A stretch of DNA of 42,112 nt from Lachnospiraceae bacterium (GTDB taxonomy: Bacteria > Bacillota > Clostridia > Lachnospirales > Lachnospiraceae). The stretch lies in the NCBI GenBank assembly GCA_024699645.1, contig JAILPE010000047.1:1-42112 (forward strand). Direction: 5' to 3'. Every line of letters begins with the position of its first letter. The first letter of the stretch is position 1. A model generated the notes under the pieces. The model did not search any database. It was not told the origin of the DNA and saw nothing but the letters and a program-made list of their open reading frames with translations. Shown here piece after piece: positions 35,500 through 42,112 of the stretch. Position numbers and translations under genes: made by a program.

Positions 35500-36921
35500 T
35501 CAGTAGGCATTTTTGTTGATAAATCCTTTAAAAACAGTCAGAAAGAGGATCTTGAAATCGAGCCAGATATTCCAGTTCTCGATATAGTAGAGGTCATGGT
35601 CGATCCTTCCCCTGATCGATGTGTCACCGCGGAAACCATTGATCTGCGCCCATCCCGTCATACCGGGGCGAACCTGATGCTTTATCATATAACGCGGTAT
35701 TTCTTCCTTAAACTGCTCAACGAATTGGGGACGTTCGGGGCGGGGGCCGACAAGGCTCATGTCACCTTTGAGTACATTGAACAGCTGAGGTAATTCGTCG
35801 AGACTGGTCTTACGGATCACTTTTCCGATCCCGGTTACCCGACTGTCTTTTTTTGTTGTCCATTCCTTCTTTTCGGACTCTTCATCCTGAACCTTCATGG
35901 AGCGGAACTTGTACATTTTAAACTGTTTCCCCGAGAGGCCGACGCGGATCTGCGAGTATATGACGGGACCCTGCGATGTACACTTGATGAGTATGGCGAT
36001 AATGGCCATAGGGATCGCAAAGATCAGCGTAGCTATCGATCCGATGATCACGTCAACGACTCTCTTGACGGAGGCATTGAAGAAATTGCTCAGCGGGACG
36101 TTTCTGATGTTTATGACAGGCAATCCTTCAAGATCCTCAAGCGCGGGAACGGAAGAAACAACGTTGTTGTAGTCGGGAATGAATTTTGTGTGCACTCCCG
36201 ATTTTTCGCACACCTTAACTATTTTTCCGAGTTTCTTGTATTCTTCTACGTTAAGGGTTACGACGATCTCGTCTATCATATTTTCATTTATGATATCTTC
36301 AAGTCTGTTCACCGAACCGCACACCTTTATTCCACAGTTCTGAACGGGACCGTAAGGATCGTCATCGAGAATACCGAAGATCCTGTATCCCCATTCCGGA
36401 TTCGCATTTACTCTGTCTATATATCCCTGTGCCGACGGAGAAAAACCGACGAGCAAAACGTGACGGAGATTTATTCCTTTCTTTCTGAGAAGAGAAAAAA
36501 TACGCGAACTCAAAAGTCTGTAAATAATACCGAATAAAACGTTTATGATCCCGAAAATGAGGTAAAACCATCTTGAAACATCGGACTGCTTCTGAATGAA
36601 GATTATGAAGGAGAAGTAGAAGATGCCGAGGATGTTGGCCTCAATCAGGCTTCCTATCGTCTTGAATGTCTTGTGTGTGCGCCGCGGCTTATATAGTCCG
36701 CTTATATTATATATTATCAGGTATCCCGGAACAAGAGGTATGAGATTTAAAACATACTTGGCAAAGCTGTAAAACCGCTCGCCCGGGGCAAGTGCCATGG
36801 TGCTGAATATCGACGGAAAAACATAAAATCGAAGCGGGAAGGAAAGCATATACGCACCGATGATAAGTAAACCGTCTATTATTATATGAAGCCTGTTTAA
36901 GGCTGCCTGAGTGTCTTTCAT
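35500..36921 (-). CDS. Undecaprenyl-phosphate sugar-1-phosphate transferase (WcaJ/WbaP family)
   Basis: The 473-residue protein starts surface-polysaccharide synthesis by moving a sugar-1-phosphate (often glucose or galactose) from UDP-sugar to undecaprenyl phosphate. The N-terminal half has four to five hydrophobic helices. A Rossmann-like CoA-binding-type domain follows (HVLLVGFSPSAQGYIDRV near residue 150). The C-terminal sugar transferase domain begins near residue 275, with MYKFRSMKV, KTSLDELPQLFNVLKGDMSLVGPRPE (split motif around residues 385-410) and RPGMTGWAQING. The GPRPE region is diagnostic. It has a minus-strand promoter at 36968-36996 and is probably transcribed with the clpX-like gene. 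It could initiate the polymer made by the cluster ending at 33908. Confidence 0.94.
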   Translation of the reverse strand: MKDTQAALNRLHIIIDGLLIIGAYMLSFPLRFYVFPSIFSTMALAPGERFYSFAKYVLNLIPLVPGYLIIYNISGLYKPRRTHKTFKTIGSLIEANILGIFYFSFIIFIQKQSDVSRWFYLIFGIINVLFGIIYRLLSSRIFSLLRKKGINLRHVLLVGFSPSAQGYIDRVNANPEWGYRIFGILDDDPYGPVQNCGIKVCGSVNRLEDIINENMIDEIVVTLNVEEYKKLGKIVKVCEKSGVHTKFIPDYNNVVSSVPALEDLEGLPVINIRNVPLSNFFNASVKRVVDVIIGSIATLIFAIPMAIIAILIKCTSQGPVIYSQIRVGLSGKQFKMYKFRSMKVQDEESEKKEWTTKKDSRVTGIGKVIRKTSLDELPQLFNVLKGDMSLVGPRPERPQFVEQFKEEIPRYMIKHQVRPGMTGWAQINGFRGDTSIRGRIDHDLYYIENWNIWLDFKILFLTVFKGFINKNAY

Positions 36922-36967
36922 TTTATATTTCCGGATTCGTTCCTTTCTCTACCGTTCTTTTGTTCCG

Positions 36968-36996
36968 ATTCTACAATAAGATTAGATTTAGCACAA
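36968..36996 (-). promoter_or_regulatory. Sigma-A-like promoter for the sugar transferase gene
   Basis: On the minus strand TTGTGC (36991-36996) and TAGAAT (36968-36973) are exactly 17 bases apart. A TCTAATC box (36980-36986, GATTAGA on plus) occupies the spacer. Confidence 0.6.
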
Positions 36997-37028
36997 CGCT
37001 TTTCGATTTTTCTTTACAGTTTTTTCAC

Positions 37029-37061
37029 AGTCTAATCACACTTTCCGATTAGACTCTAATC
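37029..37061. promoter_or_regulatory. Inverted and direct TCTAATC boxes between divergent genes
   Basis: A perfect nine-base inverted repeat, agtctaatc (37029-37037) and gattagact (37047-37055), is separated by nine bases, and a further tctaatc follows at 37055-37061. With the box at 36980-36986 there are four copies of the heptamer in 82 bases between the sugar transferase and HtrA genes. This looks like a binding array for a dimeric regulator. It does not match operators I can name. Confidence 0.6.
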
Positions 37062-37147
37062 TGTCAAATGAAAATGACATGGACAGATAATTTTTGAAAG
37101 ACCGTGAAAACAGGATCATATCATATGAAAGACAGGTGACGATATTC

Positions 37148-39061
37148 ATGGAAGAAAACAAAGAATTTATGGAACAGGAAACGAAAGACCATACAGTTAA
37201 TGAAGCGGAGACACCCGCTGTGCAGACACAGGACGAAGCACCCGCGCCCGAGATGACCTCAGGATCGACCGCTACGGATGCGGCTCCTGAAACACCCGTA
37301 CAGGGATCGACCGCTACGGATGCGGCTCCTGAGACATCTGCGCAGGTATCGGCCACTACAGATGCGGCTCCTGAAACACCCGTACAGGGATCGGCCGTGA
37401 CTACTGAGAATCCCGCACTTACGGGACAGGCTCCCGTACAGGGCCGGGAAACGCCGTATCAGGGTAATTACGCAGGATGGCAACCCGTAAGATCTGATAT
37501 GTATCAGGGCTATAAACAGGGAGGCATTCCTCTCTACGGATACGGAAGTTCCGTATACGGCACATACTACAATCCGAACGGCTCCGGACAAAATCCGATG
37601 CCCCCGTATATGGGAGGCCCTCAGCCTCAGCCGGAGAAAAAAAGACATAAGGCAAGAGCGGAACATCCGACGCTTTTTAAAATCATTGATGCGGTCATAT
37701 TCGGGTTGATCGCTGCGATAACCTTCTTCGGATGCAGCTACTTATACAGTTATTTCTTCCCCAAAGAATCGGAAAAATATAATGTGGTTCAGGTAGCAAG
37801 GGATTCCGGAGCAGACGAAACAGATGCGGTAAAAACGGTGGAAACTATTGAAACCGTGATAACAACAGGATCTGATGTCTCAAAGATCGTTGAGAAGGTT
37901 GCTCCTGCGATCGTTCAGATAGATTGTATGTTTAACTCAACAAGTTACTTCGGTTCGTATCAGACGCCCGGAGCAGGTTCCGGAATCGTTATGAAAAAGA
38001 CCGATAAGGAATTGCTTATTGCAACAAATAATCATGTTGTTGAAGGTGCTGTATCGATAAAGATAACATTTACCGACGGAACGACCGCTTCGGCTGAGAT
38101 CAAAGGAACGGATTCCGTTGCCGATCTGGCTGTGGTATCCGTAGATCTTTCAACACTTGACAAGGCTTTTGTCGATTCAGTGGTAGTTGCAAAGCTCGGC
38201 AGCTCCGATGATGTAAAAGTTGGACAGATGGCGATCGCCATAGGTAATGCAATGGGATACGGCCAATCGACGACAGTGGGTTACATAAGCGCCAAGGACA
38301 GAGAAGTGACCATCGACGGTACAAAGATGGTGCTCATTCAGACAGATGCAGCCATCAACCCCGGAAACAGCGGTGGAGCTCTTATAAACGTCAGCGGTGA
38401 AGTGATCGGTATCAATTCGGTTAAATTTGCATCTGCAACTATAGAGGGCATGGGATTTGCGATCCCGATCTCGAGAGCTCAGAAGATACTTGACGAGCTT
38501 GGAAACAGAGAATCGCTCACACATGAAGAAAAAGGATATCTGGGCGTTCATGTTCAAACAGTTACGGCTGCGATCTCCCAGGCATATAATTGGCCCACAG
38601 GCGTTTACATTGCAGAACTGGATCCCGGTCTTGCGGCAGAAACGGCAGGCGTTGAGATCGGCGATATCGTGATCCGTGTAAATGGCGTAACGGTGTCAAC
38701 GACGACAGATCTTAAGACGGCAGTAAGCTCATACAGGGCCGGAACGACAGTCACGGTAACGGTTATGAGACTTGTCGATAATGAATTTGTCGAGAAGGAT
38801 ATCGATGTGGTTCTCGGTAACGAACCCGAACCTGAGGAAGAAGCACAGGAACAGCAGAACAACGGATCCGAAGCGGCTGATTCGAATGAAAACGCAGCGG
38901 AGGCTCCCGAAGATAACGCCGATGCTCCAAAGGCATCGCCAAAGGACGGACTTCCCGGAAATTCCGATACACAGGTTCAACCCTATACATCTGAAGAACT
39001 TCCGGATTACTTCGATCCGTTTAAAGATTTTGAAGAACTGTTCCCCTTCGGTATTCGGTGA
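37148..39061 (+). CDS. HtrA/DegP-type membrane serine protease with PDZ domain
   Basis: The product is 637 residues from ATG 37148, preceded by aggtga nine bases upstream; an in-frame TTG at 37094 lacks a site. A cytoplasmic low-complexity N-terminal region (about 1-175) contains three 14-residue Thr/Ala/Pro repeats and a Tyr/Gly/Pro-rich stretch. One membrane helix follows (about 180-205). The trypsin-like domain has His296 (NNHVV), Asp326 (VADLAVV) and Ser408 (GNSGGAL). A single PDZ domain (about 465-560) and an acidic Asn/Glu/Pro tail complete it. HtrA proteases degrade or refold damaged exported proteins. A terminator follows at 39174. Confidence 0.94.
   Translation: MEENKEFMEQETKDHTVNEAETPAVQTQDEAPAPEMTSGSTATDAAPETPVQGSTATDAAPETSAQVSATTDAAPETPVQGSAVTTENPALTGQAPVQGRETPYQGNYAGWQPVRSDMYQGYKQGGIPLYGYGSSVYGTYYNPNGSGQNPMPPYMGGPQPQPEKKRHKARAEHPTLFKIIDAVIFGLIAAITFFGCSYLYSYFFPKESEKYNVVQVARDSGADETDAVKTVETIETVITTGSDVSKIVEKVAPAIVQIDCMFNSTSYFGSYQTPGAGSGIVMKKTDKELLIATNNHVVEGAVSIKITFTDGTTASAEIKGTDSVADLAVVSVDLSTLDKAFVDSVVVAKLGSSDDVKVGQMAIAIGNAMGYGQSTTVGYISAKDREVTIDGTKMVLIQTDAAINPGNSGGALINVSGEVIGINSVKFASATIEGMGFAIPISRAQKILDELGNRESLTHEEKGYLGVHVQTVTAAISQAYNWPTGVYIAELDPGLAAETAGVEIGDIVIRVNGVTVSTTTDLKTAVSSYRAGTTVTVTVMRLVDNEFVEKDIDVVLGNEPEPEEEAQEQQNNGSEAADSNENAAEAPEDNADAPKASPKDGLPGNSDTQVQPYTSEELPDYFDPFKDFEELFPFGIR
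37262..37396. repeat. 42-bp in-frame tandem repeat in the htrA N-terminal region
   Basis: Units start at 37262, 37304, 37346 and, as a partial copy, 37388. They encode GSTATDAAPETPVQ-like 14-residue repeats. The first two copies are almost identical and the third has diverged. Confidence 0.92.
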
Positions 39062-39173
39062 CAGACAAACCGAATTTCTGAGGTCGGTGAAAGAAATACC
39101 GATTTTCAACAGATGATGACAAACATACCTAATTCCGGTGGTGCAATATTGTGCCACACCCCCTTCAAATTGC

Positions 39174-39210
39174 GAAAGCGTCGGGACACCCCCGGCGCTT
39201 TCTTATTTTT
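39174..39210 (+). terminator. Intrinsic terminator after htrA
   Basis: Stem gaaagcgtcggg (39174-39185) pairs with cccggcgctttc (39191-39202) with one G-U pair and a five-base loop, then ttattttt. Strong and well placed. Confidence 0.92.
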
Positions 39211-39220
39211 GCAATGCGCT

Positions 39221-39302
39221 ATACTCTGCGCTTGAAATAATGAGCTGAATTGCATAATACTCTGCGGTTGAAATAATGAGCTGAATCGCACAATACTCTG
39301 CG
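39221..39302. repeat. 36-bp tandem repeat in the htrA-phosphatase spacer
   Basis: Copies start at 39221 and 39257, with a third partial copy from 39293; each begins atactctgcg and contains aataatgagctgaat. The whole gene-free stretch 39062-39567 contains the htrA terminator, this repeat, the 42-base repeat at 39412 and no gene that I can support. Confidence 0.92.
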
Positions 39303-39411
39303 GGCCGGATCGTATATTGCATCGATGTTCGCTTCGTGGATCAAAACTCGGGGAGTTGACGGGAGAGACATTAATGTGTAATGTTTAAAGGAAGAAATAA
39401 TAGACCTTGAT

Positions 39412-39500
39412 GCATAAGCGTTAATCAAAAAGTGAGTATCGTGGCGGTTTGTCGCATAAGCGTTAATCAGCAAGTGGGTATCGTGGCGGTTTGCCGCATA
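39412..39500. repeat. 42-bp tandem repeat upstream of the phosphatase gene
   Basis: Copies start at 39412 and 39454 with five bases of a third at 39496. Each contains cataagcgttaatca and gtatcgtggcggttt. It is unrelated in sequence to the 36-base repeat in the same spacer. Confidence 0.92.
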
Positions 39501-39567
39501 AAAACACAGGTGTATGACAGAGTGCCGAATAAGAGGCACATCATGAATTATAAGGGATGATAAGTTT

Positions 39568-40128
39568 ATGGCTAACAGAATTTTTGTAACAAGACACGGC
39601 GAATCGGTATGGAACGTCGAAAAGAAAGTACAGGGAATTACCGATATGCCGCTCACACCGAGAGGGATCGAGATGGCGAAAGATCTTGGAATGAGGCTTA
39701 AAACCAATAATCCCGGGATCGATCTGATAATCGCCTCGACTCTCAGCAGAGCGGATGAAACAGCCCGGATCATCAGCGAGATAACCGGGATTCCGATGGA
39801 GCGTGAACCGCGTCTTGTCGAGCAGAATTTTGGCGAGTACGAGGGTCACGAATATGCAAAGCATCCCGGAGTATTTCATGAGGTAAAGAAACAGTTTGCG
39901 TGTGATTATAACGGCGGCGAATCGATGCTTAAGCTCGGACAACGCATATTCAATCTGCTTGATGAATTAAAGGAACGTCAGATAAGGGAGAACAAAACTT
40001 TTCTTTTGGTTACCCACGGCGGCATAATAAGGATGATAACCGCTTATTTTCAATCGATAACAAACGAAGAGTACAGCAGTATTTCGATAGAAAACTGCGA
40101 ACTTCGTGAGTTTGTCTTCAAAGAATGA
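39568..40128 (+). CDS. Histidine phosphatase family protein (phosphoglycerate mutase-like)
   Basis: A 186-residue member of the histidine phosphatase superfamily (GpmB/CobC-like branch). The phosphate-accepting histidine is His10 in FVTRHGESVWN. A conserved Arg-Ala-x-Glu-Thr region follows (STLSRADETARII), then the acidic EYEGHE segment, and the second catalytic histidine is in LLVTHGGIIR. The short length points to a phosphatase rather than the 230-residue glycolytic mutase. Substrate is not deducible. The start has aaggga upstream, preceded by the repeat-rich spacer. serS is next, but a promoter between them suggests separate transcription. Confidence 0.9.
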   Translation: MANRIFVTRHGESVWNVEKKVQGITDMPLTPRGIEMAKDLGMRLKTNNPGIDLIIASTLSRADETARIISEITGIPMEREPRLVEQNFGEYEGHEYAKHPGVFHEVKKQFACDYNGGESMLKLGQRIFNLLDELKERQIRENKTFLLVTHGGIIRMITAYFQSITNEEYSSISIENCELREFVFKE

Positions 40129-40173
40129 GTGCGGTAAAGTTTGATTTTACGAAGCTTTAAGTTATTTGTCCGC

Positions 40174-40202
40174 TTTACTTTTGATGTGGGTTGGTGTATC
40201 AT
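40174..40202 (+). promoter_or_regulatory. Candidate promoter for serS
   Basis: TTTACT (40174-40179) and TATCAT (40197-40202) are 17 bases apart, giving a leader of about 110 bases before serS. The leader contains a ccgag/ctcgg hairpin at 40224-40240, inside a stretch resembling a tRNA-Ser D-arm (see findings). No T-box core sequence is seen. Confidence 0.55.
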
Positions 40203-40319
40203 GACCCGTGAATCGATAGGCGTCCGAGCGGTGGTCTCGGCAATTCGATCGCAGAGTGCCTCGTGAAGCCCGGCGGTCAAAAACAAGTAACGAAACTATA
40301 TCAGGAGGAATGATGATCA

Positions 40320-41603
40320 ATGATAGATATTAAGTTTTTAAGAGAAGAACCTGAAAAAGTAAGACAGAACATTCGAAATAAGTTTCAGGACAGTAAGCTT
40401 CCGCTTGTAGATGAGGTTATTGAACTTGATGCACAGAGACGTAAGACCCAGCAGTCGGCCGATGACCTCCGTCAGAAGAGAAATTCGATCTCTAAGCAGA
40501 TCGGCGGTCTTATGGCAAAAGGACAGAGAGAGGAAGCAGAAGAACTTAAAAGGCAGGTAACGCAGTTCTCGGACGAGCTTGCGGCTCTTGAAGCAGAGCA
40601 GACACGTCTTGAGGAAGAAGTTACAAAGAGAATGATGATCATTCCCAACATCATTGACCCTTCCGTTCCGATCGGAAAGGATGATTCCTGCAACGTAGAG
40701 ATCGAGAAGTTCGGAGAGCCTGTTGTTCCTTCGTTTGAGATCCCTTATCATACAGATATAATGGAGAAGCTTCACGGACTTGATCTTGATGCGGCAAGAC
40801 GTGTAGCCGGAAACGGATTTTATTACCTGATCGGTGACATTGCACGTCTTCACTCGGCATGTATTTCATATGCACGCGATTTCATGATTGACAGAGGATT
40901 TACATATGTGGTACCTCCCTTCATGATCAGAAGCAATGTCGTTACAGGTGTTATGAGTTTTGCCGAGATGGATGCGATGATGTACAAGACCGAGGGTGAG
41001 GATCTCTACCTCATCGGAACGGCCGAGCATTCGATGATCGGTCGCTATATCGACACCATAGTTGAAGAAGATACGCTTCCTCATACTCTTACAAGTTATT
41101 CACCCTGCTTCCGAAAGGAAAAGGGCGCACATGGCATAGAGGAACGTGGTGTATACAGAATCCACCAGTTTGAAAAGCAGGAGATGATCGTTATCTCCAA
41201 GCCTGAGGAAAGCATGATCTGGTATGACAAGCTTTGGAAGAACACAGTCGATCTCTTCCGCAGCATGGATATTCCTGTACGTACTCTTGAGTGCTGCTCG
41301 GGTGACCTTGCCGACCTTAAAGTTAAGTCGTGTGATGTTGAGGCATGGTCTCCTCGTCAGAAGAAGTACTTCGAAGTCGGAAGTTGTTCAAACCTCGGAG
41401 ATGCTCAGGCAAGACGTCTCGGAATCAGAGTCGTAAGCAGCGACGGACGTAAGTACTTCGCTCATACGCTTAACAATACGGTTGTCGCTCCTCCCAGAAT
41501 GCTTATAGCACTTCTTGAGAACAATCTCAATGAGGACGGGTCGGTACGTATTCCCGAAGTGCTTCGTCCTTATATGGGCGGAAAAGAGCTCATCACACCC
41601 TGA
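40320..41603 (+). CDS. serS: Seryl-tRNA synthetase
   Basis: SerRS charges tRNA-Ser (and tRNA-Sec where present) with serine. The 427-residue length is standard. An N-terminal antiparallel coiled coil (about 25-105), which binds the long variable arm of tRNA-Ser, precedes the class II catalytic core. Motif 2 is the SPCFRKEKGAHG region, near residue 260 and then RIHQFEKQE; motif 3 is NTVVAPPRMLIALLEN near residue 390. A caggagga site lies a few bases before ATG 40320. A repeat-rich spacer and an intrinsic terminator at 41848-41890 follow. Confidence 0.97.
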   Translation: MIDIKFLREEPEKVRQNIRNKFQDSKLPLVDEVIELDAQRRKTQQSADDLRQKRNSISKQIGGLMAKGQREEAEELKRQVTQFSDELAALEAEQTRLEEEVTKRMMIIPNIIDPSVPIGKDDSCNVEIEKFGEPVVPSFEIPYHTDIMEKLHGLDLDAARRVAGNGFYYLIGDIARLHSACISYARDFMIDRGFTYVVPPFMIRSNVVTGVMSFAEMDAMMYKTEGEDLYLIGTAEHSMIGRYIDTIVEEDTLPHTLTSYSPCFRKEKGAHGIEERGVYRIHQFEKQEMIVISKPEESMIWYDKLWKNTVDLFRSMDIPVRTLECCSGDLADLKVKSCDVEAWSPRQKKYFEVGSCSNLGDAQARRLGIRVVSSDGRKYFAHTLNNTVVAPPRMLIALLENNLNEDGSVRIPEVLRPYMGGKELITP

Positions 41604-41623
41604 TAAAAATCAAGATAGACCTC

Positions 41624-41813
41624 GCGGACGGAGATATATGCCGACGCGCTCGGGGGTGAGATGAACTAAACCCTCGCTGCCAGGTATATTTCTCCGCAAA
41701 CACGACCGAGAAAAAGCGTCCGGTCTATCGTTTGCCGGAGAAACACACCGGCGCGCTCGGGGATGGGTTAAAACAAAACCCGAGCGGACGGAGATATATG
41801 TCGGCGCTCTCGG
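41624..41813. repeat. Repeat-rich spacer after serS
   Basis: A 30-base element at 41624-41653 (gcggacggagatatatg...) recurs at 41784-41813 with three mismatches. A related cgcgctcgggg-x-tg-x-gttaaac segment occurs at about 41643 and 41753. The first copy can also pair with ggtatatttctccg at 41683-41696 to form a long imperfect hairpin. Several cctc/gagg dyads add more structure. No gene is seen in 41604-41818. Confidence 0.7.
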
Positions 41814-41847
41814 TCTGAATGAAATATCAATACAAGTTAGGATTTAC

Positions 41848-41890
41848 AGCCCTTTCGTTTCGAGTGATTTCGAAACGCGAAGGGCTATTT
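41848..41890 (+). terminator. Intrinsic terminator downstream of serS
   Basis: Two stacked seven-base helices (agccctt/aagggct and cgtttcg/cgaaacg) with a small internal loop and an eight-base apical loop span 41848-41886, followed by attt. Confidence 0.75.
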
Positions 41891-41896
41891 CTATAT

Positions 41897-42112
41897 AACG
41901 ATAAAAGAGAAGCGTACTTTGGAGTATCAGACATACCGTATTCATTCCGCTACGCAAAAATCGGCACAAATAATATGGATTACGGCAGAGTGCTTGAAAA
42001 TATTGTAGCTATCGAACTGCTTCGCCGTGGCTATGAGGTTTACGTCGGTGTTCTTTACAAGAAAGAAGTTGACTTTGTAGCAATCAAGCGTGATGAGAAG
42101 CTGTATATTCAG
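41897..42112 (+). pseudogene. 5'-truncated DUF4143 C-terminal fragment of an AAA-type ATPase (runs off window)
   Basis: Reading in frame with ATG 41975, the translation contains [16 protein letters not shown], then RRGYEVYVG and EVDFVA. This is the C-terminal nuclease-like region of the ATP-binding proteins that carry DUF4143. The frame is open from 41819 to the window end. However, the ATPase half with its Walker motifs is missing, and the upstream part coincides with the serS terminator hairpin. There is no plausible ribosome binding site. The simplest reading is a 5'-deleted remnant whose end lies outside the window. The stretch [20 protein letters not shown] just before belongs to the same domain. 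Confidence 0.6.

Noticed and set aside
35455-35793. Plus-strand open frame of 112 codons
   Set aside because: It is antisense to the conserved C-terminal domain of the sugar transferase gene and has no supporting signal.
37125-37139. Tiny open frame MKDR just before htrA
   Set aside because: Four codons without a clear ribosome binding site; the aggtga in it serves the htrA start at 37148.
39221-39500. Possible CRISPR array
   Set aside because: The repeats are directly abutting tandem copies with no unique spacers, and there are no cas genes.
39219-39773. Minus-strand open frame of 184 codons spanning both spacer repeats
   Set aside because: It overlaps the start of the conserved phosphatase gene, has no ribosome binding site and shows no protein similarity. 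It stays open because the 36- and 42-base repeat periods keep the frame.

Overview
The window most likely comes from a Gram-positive Clostridia genome, with Lachnospiraceae (a Butyrivibrio-like relative) as best guess. Grounds for this are a DapL-type lysine/meso-DAP route, an Fe-S-type PurF with a short propeptide, CdaA/CdaR, Wzm/Wzt plus TagF-type surface-polymer genes, glucuronate catabolism (UxuA/UxuB), strong purine-rich ribosome binding sites and sigma-A-like promoters. The genus is inference. No rRNA, tRNA, CRISPR array, insertion sequence or prophage was found.

Layout. (1) 0.2-8.3 kb is a co-directional biosynthetic run, purF-carA-carB-dapF-dapL, closed by a clear intrinsic terminator. 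(2) 8.4-12.1 kb holds a Gfo/Idh/MocA oxidoreductase, a ferredoxin-fused aldo/keto reductase and a membrane chemoreceptor, converging on an orphan ABC-3 metal-type permease. (3) At 13.1 kb is a divergent promoter pair around a perfect palindrome; rightward it leads to a duplicated-domain lipoprotein and a 914-residue GT2-TagF fusion with large insertions. (4) 17.1-20.0 kb is uxuA-uxuB with its own promoter and a terminator. (5) 20.1-20.7 kb is a dCMP deaminase. (6) 20.7-33.9 kb is a continuous same-strand run without visible terminators: two uncharacterised membrane proteins, cdaA, cdaR, leuA, the polymer exporter tagG/tagH, a compact GT2-TagF, two more TagF-like proteins and a WsaF-like GT4. 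(7) 33.9-36.9 kb on the minus strand carries a polyprenyl-phosphate sugar transferase and a non-canonical ClpX-like ATPase. (8) 37.1-39.1 kb is an HtrA-type membrane protease divergent from that pair, with repeated TCTAATC/GATTAGA boxes between them. (9) 39.6-41.6 kb carries a histidine-phosphatase family gene and serS, followed by a repeat-rich spacer and a 5'-truncated DUF4143-ATPase remnant running off the end.

How the genes fit together. The WcaJ/WbaP-like initiator, WsaF-like GT4, four TagF-domain proteins and the TagGH exporter would together build and export a polyol-phosphate-containing surface polymer. No cytidylyltransferase for CDP-glycerol or CDP-ribitol lies in the window. Linkage of this export cluster to c-di-AMP synthesis (CdaA-CdaR) with 4-bp gene overlaps into leuA, and the nearby HtrA and ClpX-like proteins, suggests an envelope-homeostasis neighbourhood. 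A second theme is the number of short tandem duplications (periods 24, 29, 36, 42 and 45 bp) in linkers and spacers.
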